Positions 1-5,906 are shown, counted from the first letter of the stretch. The stretch is 7,005 nt of DNA from RUG472 sp045224495 (GCA_045224495.1 JBGVAK010000027.1:1-7005), one strand, 5' to 3'. Notes: generated by a model not told the origin, from the sequence alone. Translations and numbers: made by a program.

Positions 1-837
1 GCCGTTGTAGGCCTTGTCGATGTACTCACGGAGCATGTTGACCGCTTCCACACCGGTCATGGCGCCCTTGGCGTTCATGTTGGCCACAATGTTGCCGGCG
101 GCGTCATAGTCCTTGGCGATGGTCTCCACGGCGGCGCCGTCCAATGTCACCACATCCACCTCGACCTTGCCGGAGGTGGGCATGTAGGGCTCGTAGACGG
201 GGGCGGCGGTATCCTTGCTGGCTTCGGCAGTGAATTCACCTTCGCCGTTGAGGAGCTTCTCCACCCAGTCCACACGCATGAGGGGCATGCGCTCGATGTC
301 GTTGACGCCGTCGAAGTAGGGGGCGAAGTAGATGGCGCCGGTGCTGGTGTTGCCGGTGATGGAGAGCCGCACGATGGGGTTGGCCTCCAGGTAGGCCTTG
401 AAGCTGGGCATCTGATCCAGGTAATCGGCCAGGTTCACGATGGAGCCCTCTTCGCCATACTCGGAGAGCTGGCTGGCGCCGCCGACTACCAGGTCAACCT
501 CGTCCAGGCGCTCTTTCCAGTAGTCGAACTCCTTGTTCGCGCTGCCGGCGCCGGTGAACTTGTCCTCGATCTTGATGCCGAGCTGGTTCTCGACCTCCAC
601 CCAGGTGGGCTTGAGGTCGCCGGTATGGTAGGTCTTGCCGTCGGCCAGGGTGATGCCCTCGCCCGCGATCTCGGCCTCGAAGGTCAGCGCGTTGTTCCGG
701 TTGTTGTAACCGGCGGCGATGCGCAGCACGGTGCCATCCGCATAGGTCAGCTCTTCAGCGGCGCTGGAGAAGCCGACGACGGAGGTGAGCATCAGCACGA
801 CGAGCAGCCATGCCAACAGAGTCTTTGTCCTTTTCAT
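1..837 (-). CDS. Extracellular sugar-binding protein of an ABC importer (C-terminus outside window)
   Basis: The N-terminal 279 residues of a solute-binding protein are visible; the frame is open to the left edge. Start ATG at 835-837 is preceded by AAGGAGG (843-849, spacing 5). Residues 1-27 form a signal peptide: basic MKRTK, a hydrophobic core at about 7-22, then FSSAAEE, a signal-peptidase-I type Ala-X-Ala site. There is no lipobox cysteine, unusual for a Gram-positive binding protein. The mature part starts with a strand-like LRIAAGYNN and later has patches seen in large type-1 sugar-binding proteins (WVEVENQLGIKIE at 79-91, YWKERLDEVDLVVGG at 106-120, then MRVDWVEKLL at 187-196). It is the last visible gene of the operon, 75 bp after the LplC-like permease. 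That gap holds only a weak 4-bp CCGG hairpin (889-901). It should capture an oligosaccharide and deliver it to the two permeases. Role is confident from sequence plus context; the ligand is unknown. Confidence 0.88.
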   Translation of the reverse strand, partial: MKRTKTLLAWLLVVLMLTSVVGFSSAAEELTYADGTVLRIAAGYNNRNNALTFEAEIAGEGITLADGKTYHTGDLKPTWVEVENQLGIKIEDKFTGAGSANKEFDYWKERLDEVDLVVGGASQLSEYGEEGSIVNLADYLDQMPSFKAYLEANPIVRLSITGNTSTGAIYFAPYFDGVNDIERMPLMRVDWVEKLLNGEGEFTAEASKDTAAPVYEPYMPTSGKVEVDVVTLDGAAVETIAKDYDAAGNIVANMNAKGAMTGVEAVNMLREYIDKAYNG

Positions 838-912
838 ACGATCCTCCTTAGTGTGTTTTGTGTTCGTTGTTTTTGCCGTGTATATGATCCGGAAAAACCG
901 GTCGACACCCGC

Positions 913-1803
913 TCACTCCTTGACGCCGCCCACGTTGACGCCCTTGGCGAAATATTTCTGGATGAAGGGGTAGATGATGAGGATGGGCACGATGGAGCAG
1001 ACGATCAGGGCATAGATGACGGAGTCGGAGGCGTAGATCTCGTTCCACCCGGCCATGCGGTCCGGGTCGGTGAACTCCTCTAACTTCAGTCGGATGAACA
1101 CCTGCAGGGGATGCTCGTTGGGGTTGGAGATCATCTGCCGGGCCCAGAAGTAGCCGTTCCAGCGGGAAATGGCGAAGAACAGGGCCACGGTGGCGATGGT
1201 GGACTTGCACATGGGGATGAAGACCTTGGTGAGCACCTGGAACTCCGTAGCCCCGTCCACGATGGCCGCCTCCTCGATCTCGGAGGGGACGCCCTCGAAG
1301 GCGTTGCGCAAGAGGATGATGTTCATGGCCGCCATGCCCATGGCGATGACCACCAGCCACTTGTCGTCCGTGATGCCCACGGAGTTGAACACCGCCTTGG
1401 TATGCAGATAGTTGAGGTACTGGGGCACGAGGCCGGCGCTGAACCACATGGTAAAGACCAGGAAGAAGTTGAAGAACCGCCTAAACAACAGCCGGCGCTT
1501 GCTGAGAGCGTAGCCGCCCAGGATAGCTACGAACAGAGCCCACACCGTGCCGTAGAAGGTGAGGAAGAGGGTGTTCGAGTATGCGTTCCAGAACATGTTG
1601 TCGTTGAACATGCGCTTGAAGGCCTCGAACTGCACATCCTTGGGGAAGAGGATGACCTGACCGTATTCCACCGCCGTCCGGCCGCTGACGGCGGCGGAGA
1701 TAGCGTAGAGGAACGGGTAGAGGCAGATGAGGGAGAACATCAGCAGCAGCGTATAGCTGATGATCTTGAAGATGAGTTCGGATGCTTCCAGCTTGCGTTT
1801 CAT
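913..1803 (-). CDS. Carbohydrate ABC transporter permease, LplC/MalG type
   Basis: Complete inner-membrane permease of 296 residues, the usual length for this family. Start ATG at 1801-1803 has AAGGAGG at 1811-1817, overlapping the stop codon of the upstream permease gene, so the two are translationally close. About six hydrophobic segments are visible (near 12-36, 73-98, 108-132, 147-166, 200-212, 262-282). The cytoplasmic EAA loop that docks the ATPase is intact: EIEEAAIVDGA at about 175-185, followed by the conserved I-P at 196-197. The C-terminus QKYFAKGVNVGGVKE is typical of LplC-like permeases. It should pair with the neighbouring LplB-like permease to form the channel for an imported oligosaccharide. 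No ATPase gene is visible, as is common for this subfamily, which borrows a shared MsmX-like ATPase. The family call is very secure; the substrate is not determined by sequence. Confidence 0.95.
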   Translation of the reverse strand: MKRKLEASELIFKIISYTLLLMFSLICLYPFLYAISAAVSGRTAVEYGQVILFPKDVQFEAFKRMFNDNMFWNAYSNTLFLTFYGTVWALFVAILGGYALSKRRLLFRRFFNFFLVFTMWFSAGLVPQYLNYLHTKAVFNSVGITDDKWLVVIAMGMAAMNIILLRNAFEGVPSEIEEAAIVDGATEFQVLTKVFIPMCKSTIATVALFFAISRWNGYFWARQMISNPNEHPLQVFIRLKLEEFTDPDRMAGWNEIYASDSVIYALIVCSIVPILIIYPFIQKYFAKGVNVGGVKE

Positions 1804-1815
1804 CAGCTCACCTCC

Positions 1816-2868
1816 TTAATACAGCGACACGTTGGACGCCTTGCGGGCGATGGTGTTGGCCCCGATGACCAGGAGCATGCCGATGACGTTGTTCATCATC
1901 TCCGCCGCAGAGGCGATGCCCTTGGCGGCGCCTTCGAGGCCGTACCGGTTGGCGAAGGTGGAGACCACGTCCGCGGTCACATAGGTCTTGGGGTTATAAA
2001 GGAGCAGCACCTTCTCATAGCCGATGTTGAGGAGGGAGCCGATCCGGGTAATGAGCATGATGACGATGGTGGACAGGATGCTAGGCAGCACCACGTACCG
2101 CATCTGGGCCATCTTTCCCGCCCCATCGATCTGGGCGGCCTCGTAGCTGGTGGGGGAGATGGCGATGATGGCGGCGAAGTAGACGATGCTGTCGTAGCCC
2201 GCGCCCTCCCAGATGCCGCTGATCTGATAGATCGCCCTGAAGAAGCTGGGGTTGTTCAAAAGACCGGCGTTGGCCACCTCTTTGGAGATGATGCCCAGGG
2301 AAGCGAGGGCCTGGGAGACGATGCCCATGCCGGAGATCAAAGAGCCCTGCTTCACAAGCATGGTGACCAGGGTGGTCATGACGACGGTGGACATGAATTT
2401 GGGCAGATAGGTCAGCACCTGGCAGGTGGAGCGGACCAGGTTGGATCTGATCTCGTTGAAGAAGAGGGCCAGGATGATGGGCATGGGGAAACCGAAGCAA
2501 AGGCCGTAGAAGCTGAGCAGGAACGTATTGCGGAAGGCCCGCCAGAACTCGGTGGACATGCCGTCGCCGCCCACCAGGAGGCGCTTAAAATATGAGAAGC
2601 CGGCGAAGAACTGCTCCGCCACGGGCTTCACCTCGTCCGAGACCTTGAAGCTCCCCAGGAGCTCGTACATGGGGAAATACCGCCAGAACAGGAAGACCAG
2701 GATCATGGGGATCAGCATGATATAGAGCCGCCAGTCCTTCAGCACAGTCAGGCTCACGTTCCGCCAGTAATGCTTCTCCACATCGTCCCGGACGATCTGC
2801 TCGGGGTTCTCCCGATAGGTCCTGGTCACCTCGTCGAATACGAGAAAATCCGATGCTTTGTTTTCCAT
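1816..2868 (-). CDS. Carbohydrate ABC transporter permease, LplB type
   Basis: Complete permease of 350 residues, somewhat longer than the usual 295-325 because of a roughly 45-residue hydrophilic N-terminus (MENKASDFLVFDEVTRTY onward) before the first membrane segment. Start ATG at 2866-2868 has GAGGA at 2876-2880, spacing 7. The first segment (RLYIMLIPMILVFLFWRYFP, about 47-66) precedes an extracytoplasmic domain. The core segments lie near 112-137, 155-172, 225-240, 262-285 and 322-340. The EAA loop reads SYEAAQIDGAGKMAQMRYVV at 241-260 followed by LP at 261-262, with E243, A244, A245, D248 and G249 in the expected places. It lies 11 bp after the membrane-protein gene and 12 bp before the LplC-like permease, so the three are almost surely co-transcribed. 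Role: one half of the heterodimeric membrane channel for an oligosaccharide. Confidence 0.95.
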   Translation of the reverse strand: MENKASDFLVFDEVTRTYRENPEQIVRDDVEKHYWRNVSLTVLKDWRLYIMLIPMILVFLFWRYFPMYELLGSFKVSDEVKPVAEQFFAGFSYFKRLLVGGDGMSTEFWRAFRNTFLLSFYGLCFGFPMPIILALFFNEIRSNLVRSTCQVLTYLPKFMSTVVMTTLVTMLVKQGSLISGMGIVSQALASLGIISKEVANAGLLNNPSFFRAIYQISGIWEGAGYDSIVYFAAIIAISPTSYEAAQIDGAGKMAQMRYVVLPSILSTIVIMLITRIGSLLNIGYEKVLLLYNPKTYVTADVVSTFANRYGLEGAAKGIASAAEMMNNVIGMLLVIGANTIARKASNVSLY

Positions 2869-2879
2869 CCGCCCGTCCT

Positions 2880-3452
2880 CTATCTCTTTTTGTTTTCCTT
2901 TTGTATCCGCAGCAGGTAATGTATCTGATCCTCAAAGATGCCGTCCAGCCGCCGGGAGATCCAGACGATCACCACGGTGAACAGGTCCGTGATGACCCCG
3001 GTAGTGAAGAAGCCCAGGCACACCCGCCAGTCGCTCCCCAGGACCAACGCCACCAGTCCCCGGCCGAGCTGCATCAGCAGGACCGTCATCAGCGCGAAGC
3101 CGATGGTGTGGAGGGATTCCTGCCGGGTCTCCTCCTTGCCCCAGGCCTTCAAAAGCAGCAGCGCCGCCAGAGAAAGGAGGTTGCCCAGGCCGTAGATGAG
3201 GTATTGGTCCCATCTCGCTCCCGACAGGAAGCAGGCCAGGACGCCGCCGAAAACGGCGTGGATAGCGGCCCAGAGGCCCCAGCGCATCATGACGATGGCG
3301 GTGATGGCGGCCACCAGGGAGACCGTGTAGGGCTCCGCGGGAAAGAGCTTTGTGGCGGCGTAGTGGAGCACGGGCTCGAATACCGCCAGCATGAGGGCGA
3401 AGCAGCCGAGGTCGATCGCCAGGTATTCCCCCAAGCTGCGCTGTCTCGCCAT
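2880..3452 (-). CDS. Polytopic membrane protein resembling an ECF-transporter S component
   Basis: A 190-residue integral membrane protein and the first gene of the ABC-importer operon. The frame stays open back to 3770, but ATG at 3450-3452 is chosen because AGGAGG lies at 3460-3465 (spacing 7), the residues before it are not membrane-like and the candidate promoter lies just upstream. Hydrophobic segments are seen near 11-31, 42-57, 60-76, 85-102, 117-138 and 146-165, then a charged tail (RRLDGIFEDQIHYLLRIQKE) that is probably cytoplasmic. Size, six-segment layout, an A-X3-A pair in segment 1 (A19, A23), and the run RWGLWAAIHAVFGG followed by LSG and YGLGNLL resemble S components that bind small molecules for ECF transporters. 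That similarity is from memory of family pattern, not an alignment. No EcfA or EcfT gene is visible; these can be shared and distant. It could instead be a sensor-like or accessory membrane protein of the importer. Confidence 0.8.
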   Translation of the reverse strand: MARQRSLGEYLAIDLGCFALMLAVFEPVLHYAATKLFPAEPYTVSLVAAITAIVMMRWGLWAAIHAVFGGVLACFLSGARWDQYLIYGLGNLLSLAALLLLKAWGKEETRQESLHTIGFALMTVLLMQLGRGLVALVLGSDWRVCLGFFTTGVITDLFTVVIVWISRRLDGIFEDQIHYLLRIQKENKKR

Positions 3453-3479
3453 CGGTCCGCCTCCTGTGTTCTTCTGCCC

Positions 3480-3508
3480 CTTATACGCCTTTATTGTAGT
3501 TTCCGCAA
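3480..3508 (-). promoter_or_regulatory. Candidate promoter of the importer operon
   Basis: On the minus strand TTGCGG (3503-3508) and TATAAG (3480-3485) are separated by 17 bp, giving a sigma-A-like promoter with a weak -35 and a 5/6 -10. It lies 28 bp before the start of the membrane-protein gene. A competing -10, TACAAT (3494-3499), sits within the same stretch with TGTACA 18 bp upstream, overlapping the proposed operator. Which one is used cannot be decided from sequence. Confidence 0.45.
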
Positions 3509-3510
3509 GC

Positions 3511-3555
3511 CCGATTTGTACATATCTAAAACGACCTCCTTCCTGTACAAAACGG
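3511..3555. promoter_or_regulatory. Inverted TTTGTACA half-sites in the divergent promoter region (candidate operator)
   Basis: CCGATTTGTACA at 3511-3522 is mirrored by TGTACAAAACGG at 3544-3555: 12-bp arms with one mismatch, whose GTAC centres are 27 bp apart. The pair lies directly upstream of the minus-strand -35 and about 20 bp upstream of the plus-strand -35. This position suits an activator, or a repressor able to bridge both sites, controlling both the importer operon and the pectinesterase gene. No regulator gene is in the window, so the cognate protein is unknown. Confidence 0.5.
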
Positions 3556-3575
3556 ATGATTCCTGGTTTTCCCAT

Positions 3576-3604
3576 TTGCGTCGGAAGGGGGTCTATGGTA
3601 TAAC
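3576..3604 (+). promoter_or_regulatory. Candidate promoter of the pectinesterase gene
   Basis: TTGCGT (3576-3581) and TATAAC (3599-3604) are 17 bp apart. The -10 matches 5 of 6 consensus bases and the -35 matches 3 of 6, so it would be weak without an activator. It lies 35 bp before the start codon of the pectinesterase-like gene and is divergent from the importer promoter. Confidence 0.45.
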
Positions 3605-3639
3605 AAAGGCAGTCGAACGCAGGAAAAAGGAGGCGGAAC

Positions 3640-4497
3640 ATGAGGGAATGGCGGATAAATCGGCAGGAAAACCTGCAGGATGTTCTGGATGTGGCCCCGC
3701 CCGGGACCGTCATTCGCCTGCCGGAGGGGGTCATGCGGCAAAAAGCGGTGATCCACACCCCCCACCTCACACTGATCGGGGCGGGCCTGGGCCGGACCTG
3801 CGTCGTCTTTGATGATCATGCCCACCGCATGGACAAAGTGGGTCGACCCCTGGGCACCTTCCGCTCCTTCACCCTGGCCGTCTGCGCCGAAAACGTGACC
3901 CTTCGGAATCTGACCGTAACCAACGACGCCGGAGACCCAAGAAATAACGGACAGCAAGTAGCCCTGTCGGTCTGCGCCGACGGATTCGTCATGGAGGATT
4001 GCGGCCTCGTCTCCACCCAGGACACCCTGTTCCTGGGGCCCCTGCCCCCGGACCTGCAGCTTCGCTATGCCGATATATTGCCAGAGGCGCTGCGACGGCC
4101 CGGCCCCTGCGCCTCCCGCTTTATACACTGCCGGGTCGCCGGGTCCGTGGATTTCGTCTTCGGCGGCGGCAATGCGCTGTTCGAGGATTGTGAGCTCGTG
4201 TCCGTTCCCGACGGGCGAAGCATGGGCTATGTAGCCGCGCCGTCCCACGACCTGTCCGAGACTACGGGCTTCACCTTCCGCCGCTGCCGCTTCACCGCCG
4301 ACCCCGGCGTGGCTATAAACAGCGTCTATTTGGCCCGGCCCTGGCGGGACCACGGCCTGGCGGTCTTCGAGGATTGCGCCTACGGGCCCCATATCCACCC
4401 TGCGGGCTTCGACCGATGGGGCACCACCCATCGAAACGAGACCGCCCGCTTTTACGAAACGCCCGGCATAGCCGGGCGCGTGGATTGGGTCAGATGA
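3640..4497 (+). CDS. Pectin methylesterase-like protein (carbohydrate esterase family 8), probably cytoplasmic
   Basis: Complete 285-residue protein. Start ATG at 3640 has AAGGAGG at 3627-3633, spacing 6. The family removes methyl esters from polygalacturonate, yielding pectate and methanol, on a right-handed parallel beta-helix. All signature residues are present in order: Q106 in GQQVALSV, Q127-D128 in STQDTLFLG (acid/base Asp), D171 in GSVDFVFGGGNA (nucleophile Asp), and R233/W235 in LARPWRDHG. The C-terminal end FYETPGIAGRVDW is a shortened form of the usual FYEY-GPGA-RV-W ending. The N-terminus (MREWRINRQENLQDVLD) has no signal peptide, so it likely acts inside the cell on imported methylated oligogalacturonides; most characterised relatives are exported. 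It is divergent from the sugar importer, sharing its control region, and convergent with the isomerase-like gene, the stop codons being 5 bp apart. Family call is strong; the exact substrate is inferred. Confidence 0.93.
   Translation: MREWRINRQENLQDVLDVAPPGTVIRLPEGVMRQKAVIHTPHLTLIGAGLGRTCVVFDDHAHRMDKVGRPLGTFRSFTLAVCAENVTLRNLTVTNDAGDPRNNGQQVALSVCADGFVMEDCGLVSTQDTLFLGPLPPDLQLRYADILPEALRRPGPCASRFIHCRVAGSVDFVFGGGNALFEDCELVSVPDGRSMGYVAAPSHDLSETTGFTFRRCRFTADPGVAINSVYLARPWRDHGLAVFEDCAYGPHIHPAGFDRWGTTHRNETARFYETPGIAGRVDWVR
4460..4478. terminator. 8-bp GC stem-loop inside the 3' end of the pectinesterase gene, possible terminator for the convergent gene
   Basis: CGCCCGGC (4460-4467), loop ATA, GCCGGGCG (4471-4478) form a perfect 8-bp stem. 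Read on the minus strand it lies 25 nt past the stop of the isomerase-like gene and is followed by GTTTCGT, a short U-poor tail, so termination would be weak. On the plus strand it lies within coding sequence and lacks a U-tract. It may just reflect codon choice in GC-rich DNA. Confidence 0.3.
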
Positions 4498-4502
4498 CGC
4501 TG

Positions 4503-5360
4503 TCACGCTTTCGCGTACAGGCTTTCGATATGCTGCCGTGAGCGGACGGCGTTGGTGTCGTCGGTGTTCTCCAAGGTGGCCTGGACGTAGGGCTTGCGGG
4601 CCTTGAGGAAGGAGAGGATGGCCGAATAGTCCATCTCGCCGGTGCCCGCGGCCACGCTTTTGAGGTCCCCGGACGTGCGCACGTAGTCCTTGAGATGGAC
4701 GATGGCGATCCTGTCACAGAGCTTGTCCATGGCTTCCCCCAGGACCCGGTCCCGCTGGTCCACGTTTTCCGGGGCGAGCAGGTTCACCGGGTCGAAGATG
4801 ATCCGAAGGTTCCGGCTCCCCATGGCCCGGATGACCTCCAGCGCCCGGTCCGGGTTCCAGACGATATGCTTCCACACGGGCTCGATAGCCAGCGTCACGC
4901 CCCGGCGCTCCGCCTCCGCCACCACCGGTTCGAGGCCCCGCAGAAAGGCGGTCAAAGCCTCCCGGCCATGGCAGGCGGGCTCATAGCGATAGGCCCCGTT
5001 GGGCGCGCCGGTCTCCGTGCCCACGGTGCAGGCGCCGGCAAGGGCCGCCAGGCGGATATGGGCGTAGTATTTCGATTGGATCTCCTTCAGCTTCGCCGGG
5101 TCCGGGTGGGCCAGGTTCAGGTAGCAGCCCAGCACCGCCACGTCCAGCCCATTCTCGGCGAACACCCTCTTCACATGCATGGCCAATCCCTCGGTCATGG
5201 CCGCCTCGTCGAAGTCGATCCCCGCCATGACCTTGGCAAGAGCCAGATGCACACAGCAAAAGCCCTCCGCCCGGGCCGTCTTCGCCCGTTCCTCCAGGGT
5301 CTGAAAAGCCCTGTCCCTGGTGGTGTTCACGTCGTGGAGCCGTATCCCTATCTGGAGCAT
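4503..5360 (-). CDS. Sugar phosphate isomerase/epimerase-like TIM-barrel protein
   Basis: Complete 285-residue protein of the xylose isomerase-like (AP endonuclease 2) TIM-barrel superfamily, normal length. Start ATG at 5358-5360 has GGAGG at 5368-5372, spacing 7. Candidate metal ligands sit at strand ends in the usual order: E160 in LAIEP, D190 in IIFDPVN, H222 in IVHLKD, and E264 in ATLEN. GTETG (114-118) is another superfamily-typical strand end. The C-terminal third carries GTGEMDYSAILSFL (239-252), equivalent to the G-G-D/E-x-D-w segment of these enzymes. No signal peptide: cytoplasmic. Members interconvert keto- and aldo-sugars or epimerise them (hexulose, tagatose, inosose and similar), and the sequence alone does not say which. 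The convergent pectinesterase-like gene and sugar importer suggest work on an imported carbohydrate. It is apparently a single-gene unit with its own promoter at 5392-5420. An inosose-related role is also possible given iolD to the right. Confidence 0.85.
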   Translation of the reverse strand: MLQIGIRLHDVNTTRDRAFQTLEERAKTARAEGFCCVHLALAKVMAGIDFDEAAMTEGLAMHVKRVFAENGLDVAVLGCYLNLAHPDPAKLKEIQSKYYAHIRLAALAGACTVGTETGAPNGAYRYEPACHGREALTAFLRGLEPVVAEAERRGVTLAIEPVWKHIVWNPDRALEVIRAMGSRNLRIIFDPVNLLAPENVDQRDRVLGEAMDKLCDRIAIVHLKDYVRTSGDLKSVAAGTGEMDYSAILSFLKARKPYVQATLENTDDTNAVRSRQHIESLYAKA

Positions 5361-5391
5361 AGCCGTTCCTCCCGCCCATTTCTATACCAGC

Positions 5392-5420
5392 ATCATAGCA
5401 TCTGCGCCAGTGAAACGCAA
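5392..5420 (-). promoter_or_regulatory. Candidate promoter of the isomerase-like gene
   Basis: On the minus strand TTGCGT (5415-5420) and TATGAT (5392-5397) are 17 bp apart, 31 bp before the start codon. The -10 matches 5 of 6. The same TTGCG -35 with 17-bp spacing occurs in the two promoters of the divergent region at 3480-3604, which supports all three. Confidence 0.5.
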
Positions 5421-5508
5421 TCAATACCCTCCACTTTGTTCGGCCGAGAACGTCCGTAGAAGAAGTAAAGCATCGATAGTTCCGCAAAACAACAATAAGA
5501 GCAAAACG

Positions 5509-5532
5509 AAAGACCCCCATGCGGGGGTCTTT
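5509..5532 (-). terminator. Rho-independent terminator, readable in both directions
   Basis: AAAGACCCCC (5509-5518), loop ATGC, GGGGGTCTTT (5523-5532): a perfect 10-bp stem. Minus-strand transcripts leave it into TCTTTCGTTTTGCTCTT, a good U-rich tail; plus-strand transcripts into TCTTTGTCTTT. It begins 5 nt after the CCA end of the tRNA-Arg fragment, so it was most likely the native terminator of that tRNA gene. Confidence 0.85.
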
Positions 5533-5537
5533 GTCTT

Positions 5538-5582
5538 TGGCCTCCCCGGCGGGATTCGAACCCACGGCCTTCCGCTTAGGAG
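5538..5582 (-). pseudogene. 3' fragment of a tRNA-Arg(CCU) gene, broken in the anticodon loop; candidate integration (att) site
   Basis: Read on the minus strand from 5582, the fragment shows an anticodon loop CTCCTAA (anticodon CCT, U33 and A37 in place), the 3' anticodon-stem strand GCGGA, variable loop AGGCC, T stem GTGGG/CCCGC around the invariant TTCGAAT, the 3' acceptor strand CGGGGAG, discriminator G and an encoded CCA. Sequence upstream (5583 onward) supplies neither the 5' anticodon-stem strand TCCGC nor the 5' acceptor strand CTCCCCG, so the 5' half is absent and the fragment cannot be a working tRNA. A break precisely in the anticodon loop with an intact 3' end and terminator is the usual product of tyrosine-recombinase integration at a tRNA gene. 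An alternative is simple deletion of the 5' half. The identification as tRNA-Arg 3' end is secure; the att role is inferred. Confidence 0.8.
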
Positions 5583-5620
5583 CACAAGAAGACTCCCTCA
5601 AAAAAGCTAGAGTTTTAAGG

Positions 5621-5645
5621 AAAAATCCCCAGTGTGGGGATTTTT
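5621..5645. terminator. Rho-independent terminator-like hairpin
   Basis: AAAAATCCCCA (5621-5631), loop GTG, TGGGGATTTTT (5635-5645): a perfect 11-bp stem with an A-tract on one side and a T-tract on the other, so it can stop transcription in both directions. It lies 39 bp from the tRNA fragment. On the minus strand it would insulate the tRNA fragment from transcripts coming from the iolD side. Confidence 0.75.
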
Positions 5646-5787
5646 CGCATTCCATATGTGGCAATGCTGGCACACGTGAGTAAATATGGCGAGCATTGTG
5701 TGGTCATTTCTGTTGTCAAATCTGTGCTCATGCTTAGATACTCATAAACTTGAAGGAGTCTTAGGCGCTAGTGAAAACTCCTATAGA

Positions 5788-5823
5788 CACGAAACGGGCA
5801 CCTCTCATAGAGCCCGTTTCGTG
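5788..5823. repeat. Perfect 12-bp stem-loop in non-coding DNA
   Basis: CACGAAACGGGC (5788-5799) pairs with GCCCGTTTCGTG (5812-5823) around a 12-nt loop. If the innermost pair opens, a second small stem CTCT/AGAG (5802-5805, 5809-5812) with loop CAT stacks inside. No strong U-tract follows on either strand, so it is less terminator-like than the two hairpins to its left. It may be a structured RNA, a degenerate terminator or the remains of an element end. Confidence 0.55.
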
Positions 5824-5906
5824 CATTTCAGGAGTGGTATGGGACTAAATAGTGTTTTTCAGTCTTGGGTGTGTTTTTTATAGATTAGTCAAAATGTGCA
5901 GATGAC

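Noticed and set aside
889..901. CCGGAAAAACCGG hairpin between the LplC-like permease and binding-protein genes as a terminator or processing site
   Set aside because: Only a 4-bp stem with no U-tract on the minus strand; too weak to call.
1111..2595. 494-codon plus-strand open frame
   Set aside because: A shadow of the two permease genes in GC-rich DNA; low-complexity His/Gly/Asp-rich translation and no start context.
3491..3523. Ten-codon leader-like frame on the minus strand (MYKSGLRKLQ) behind a perfect AAGGAGGT at 3534-3541
   Set aside because: The site is strong and 10 nt from the ATG, but it lies upstream of the best promoter, between the operator half-sites, and the frame contains the -35; no promoter was found that would transcribe it.
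3453..3770. Longer N-terminus for the 190-residue membrane protein, extending to 3770
   Set aside because: The extension runs through the divergent promoters and into the pectinesterase gene, lacks membrane character, and the internal ATG at 3450-3452 has an ideal AGGAGG site.
5320..5610. Plus-strand 96-codon open frame ending in a GGIRTHGLPLRS-like peptide
   Set aside because: That peptide is the well-known spurious translation of a reversed tRNA 3' end; the frame crosses the isomerase promoter, terminator and tRNA fragment and has no ribosome-binding site.
5686..5883. 65-codon plus-strand open frame in the intergenic region
   Set aside because: No ribosome-binding site, no recognisable family and it spans the perfect 12-bp stem-loop.
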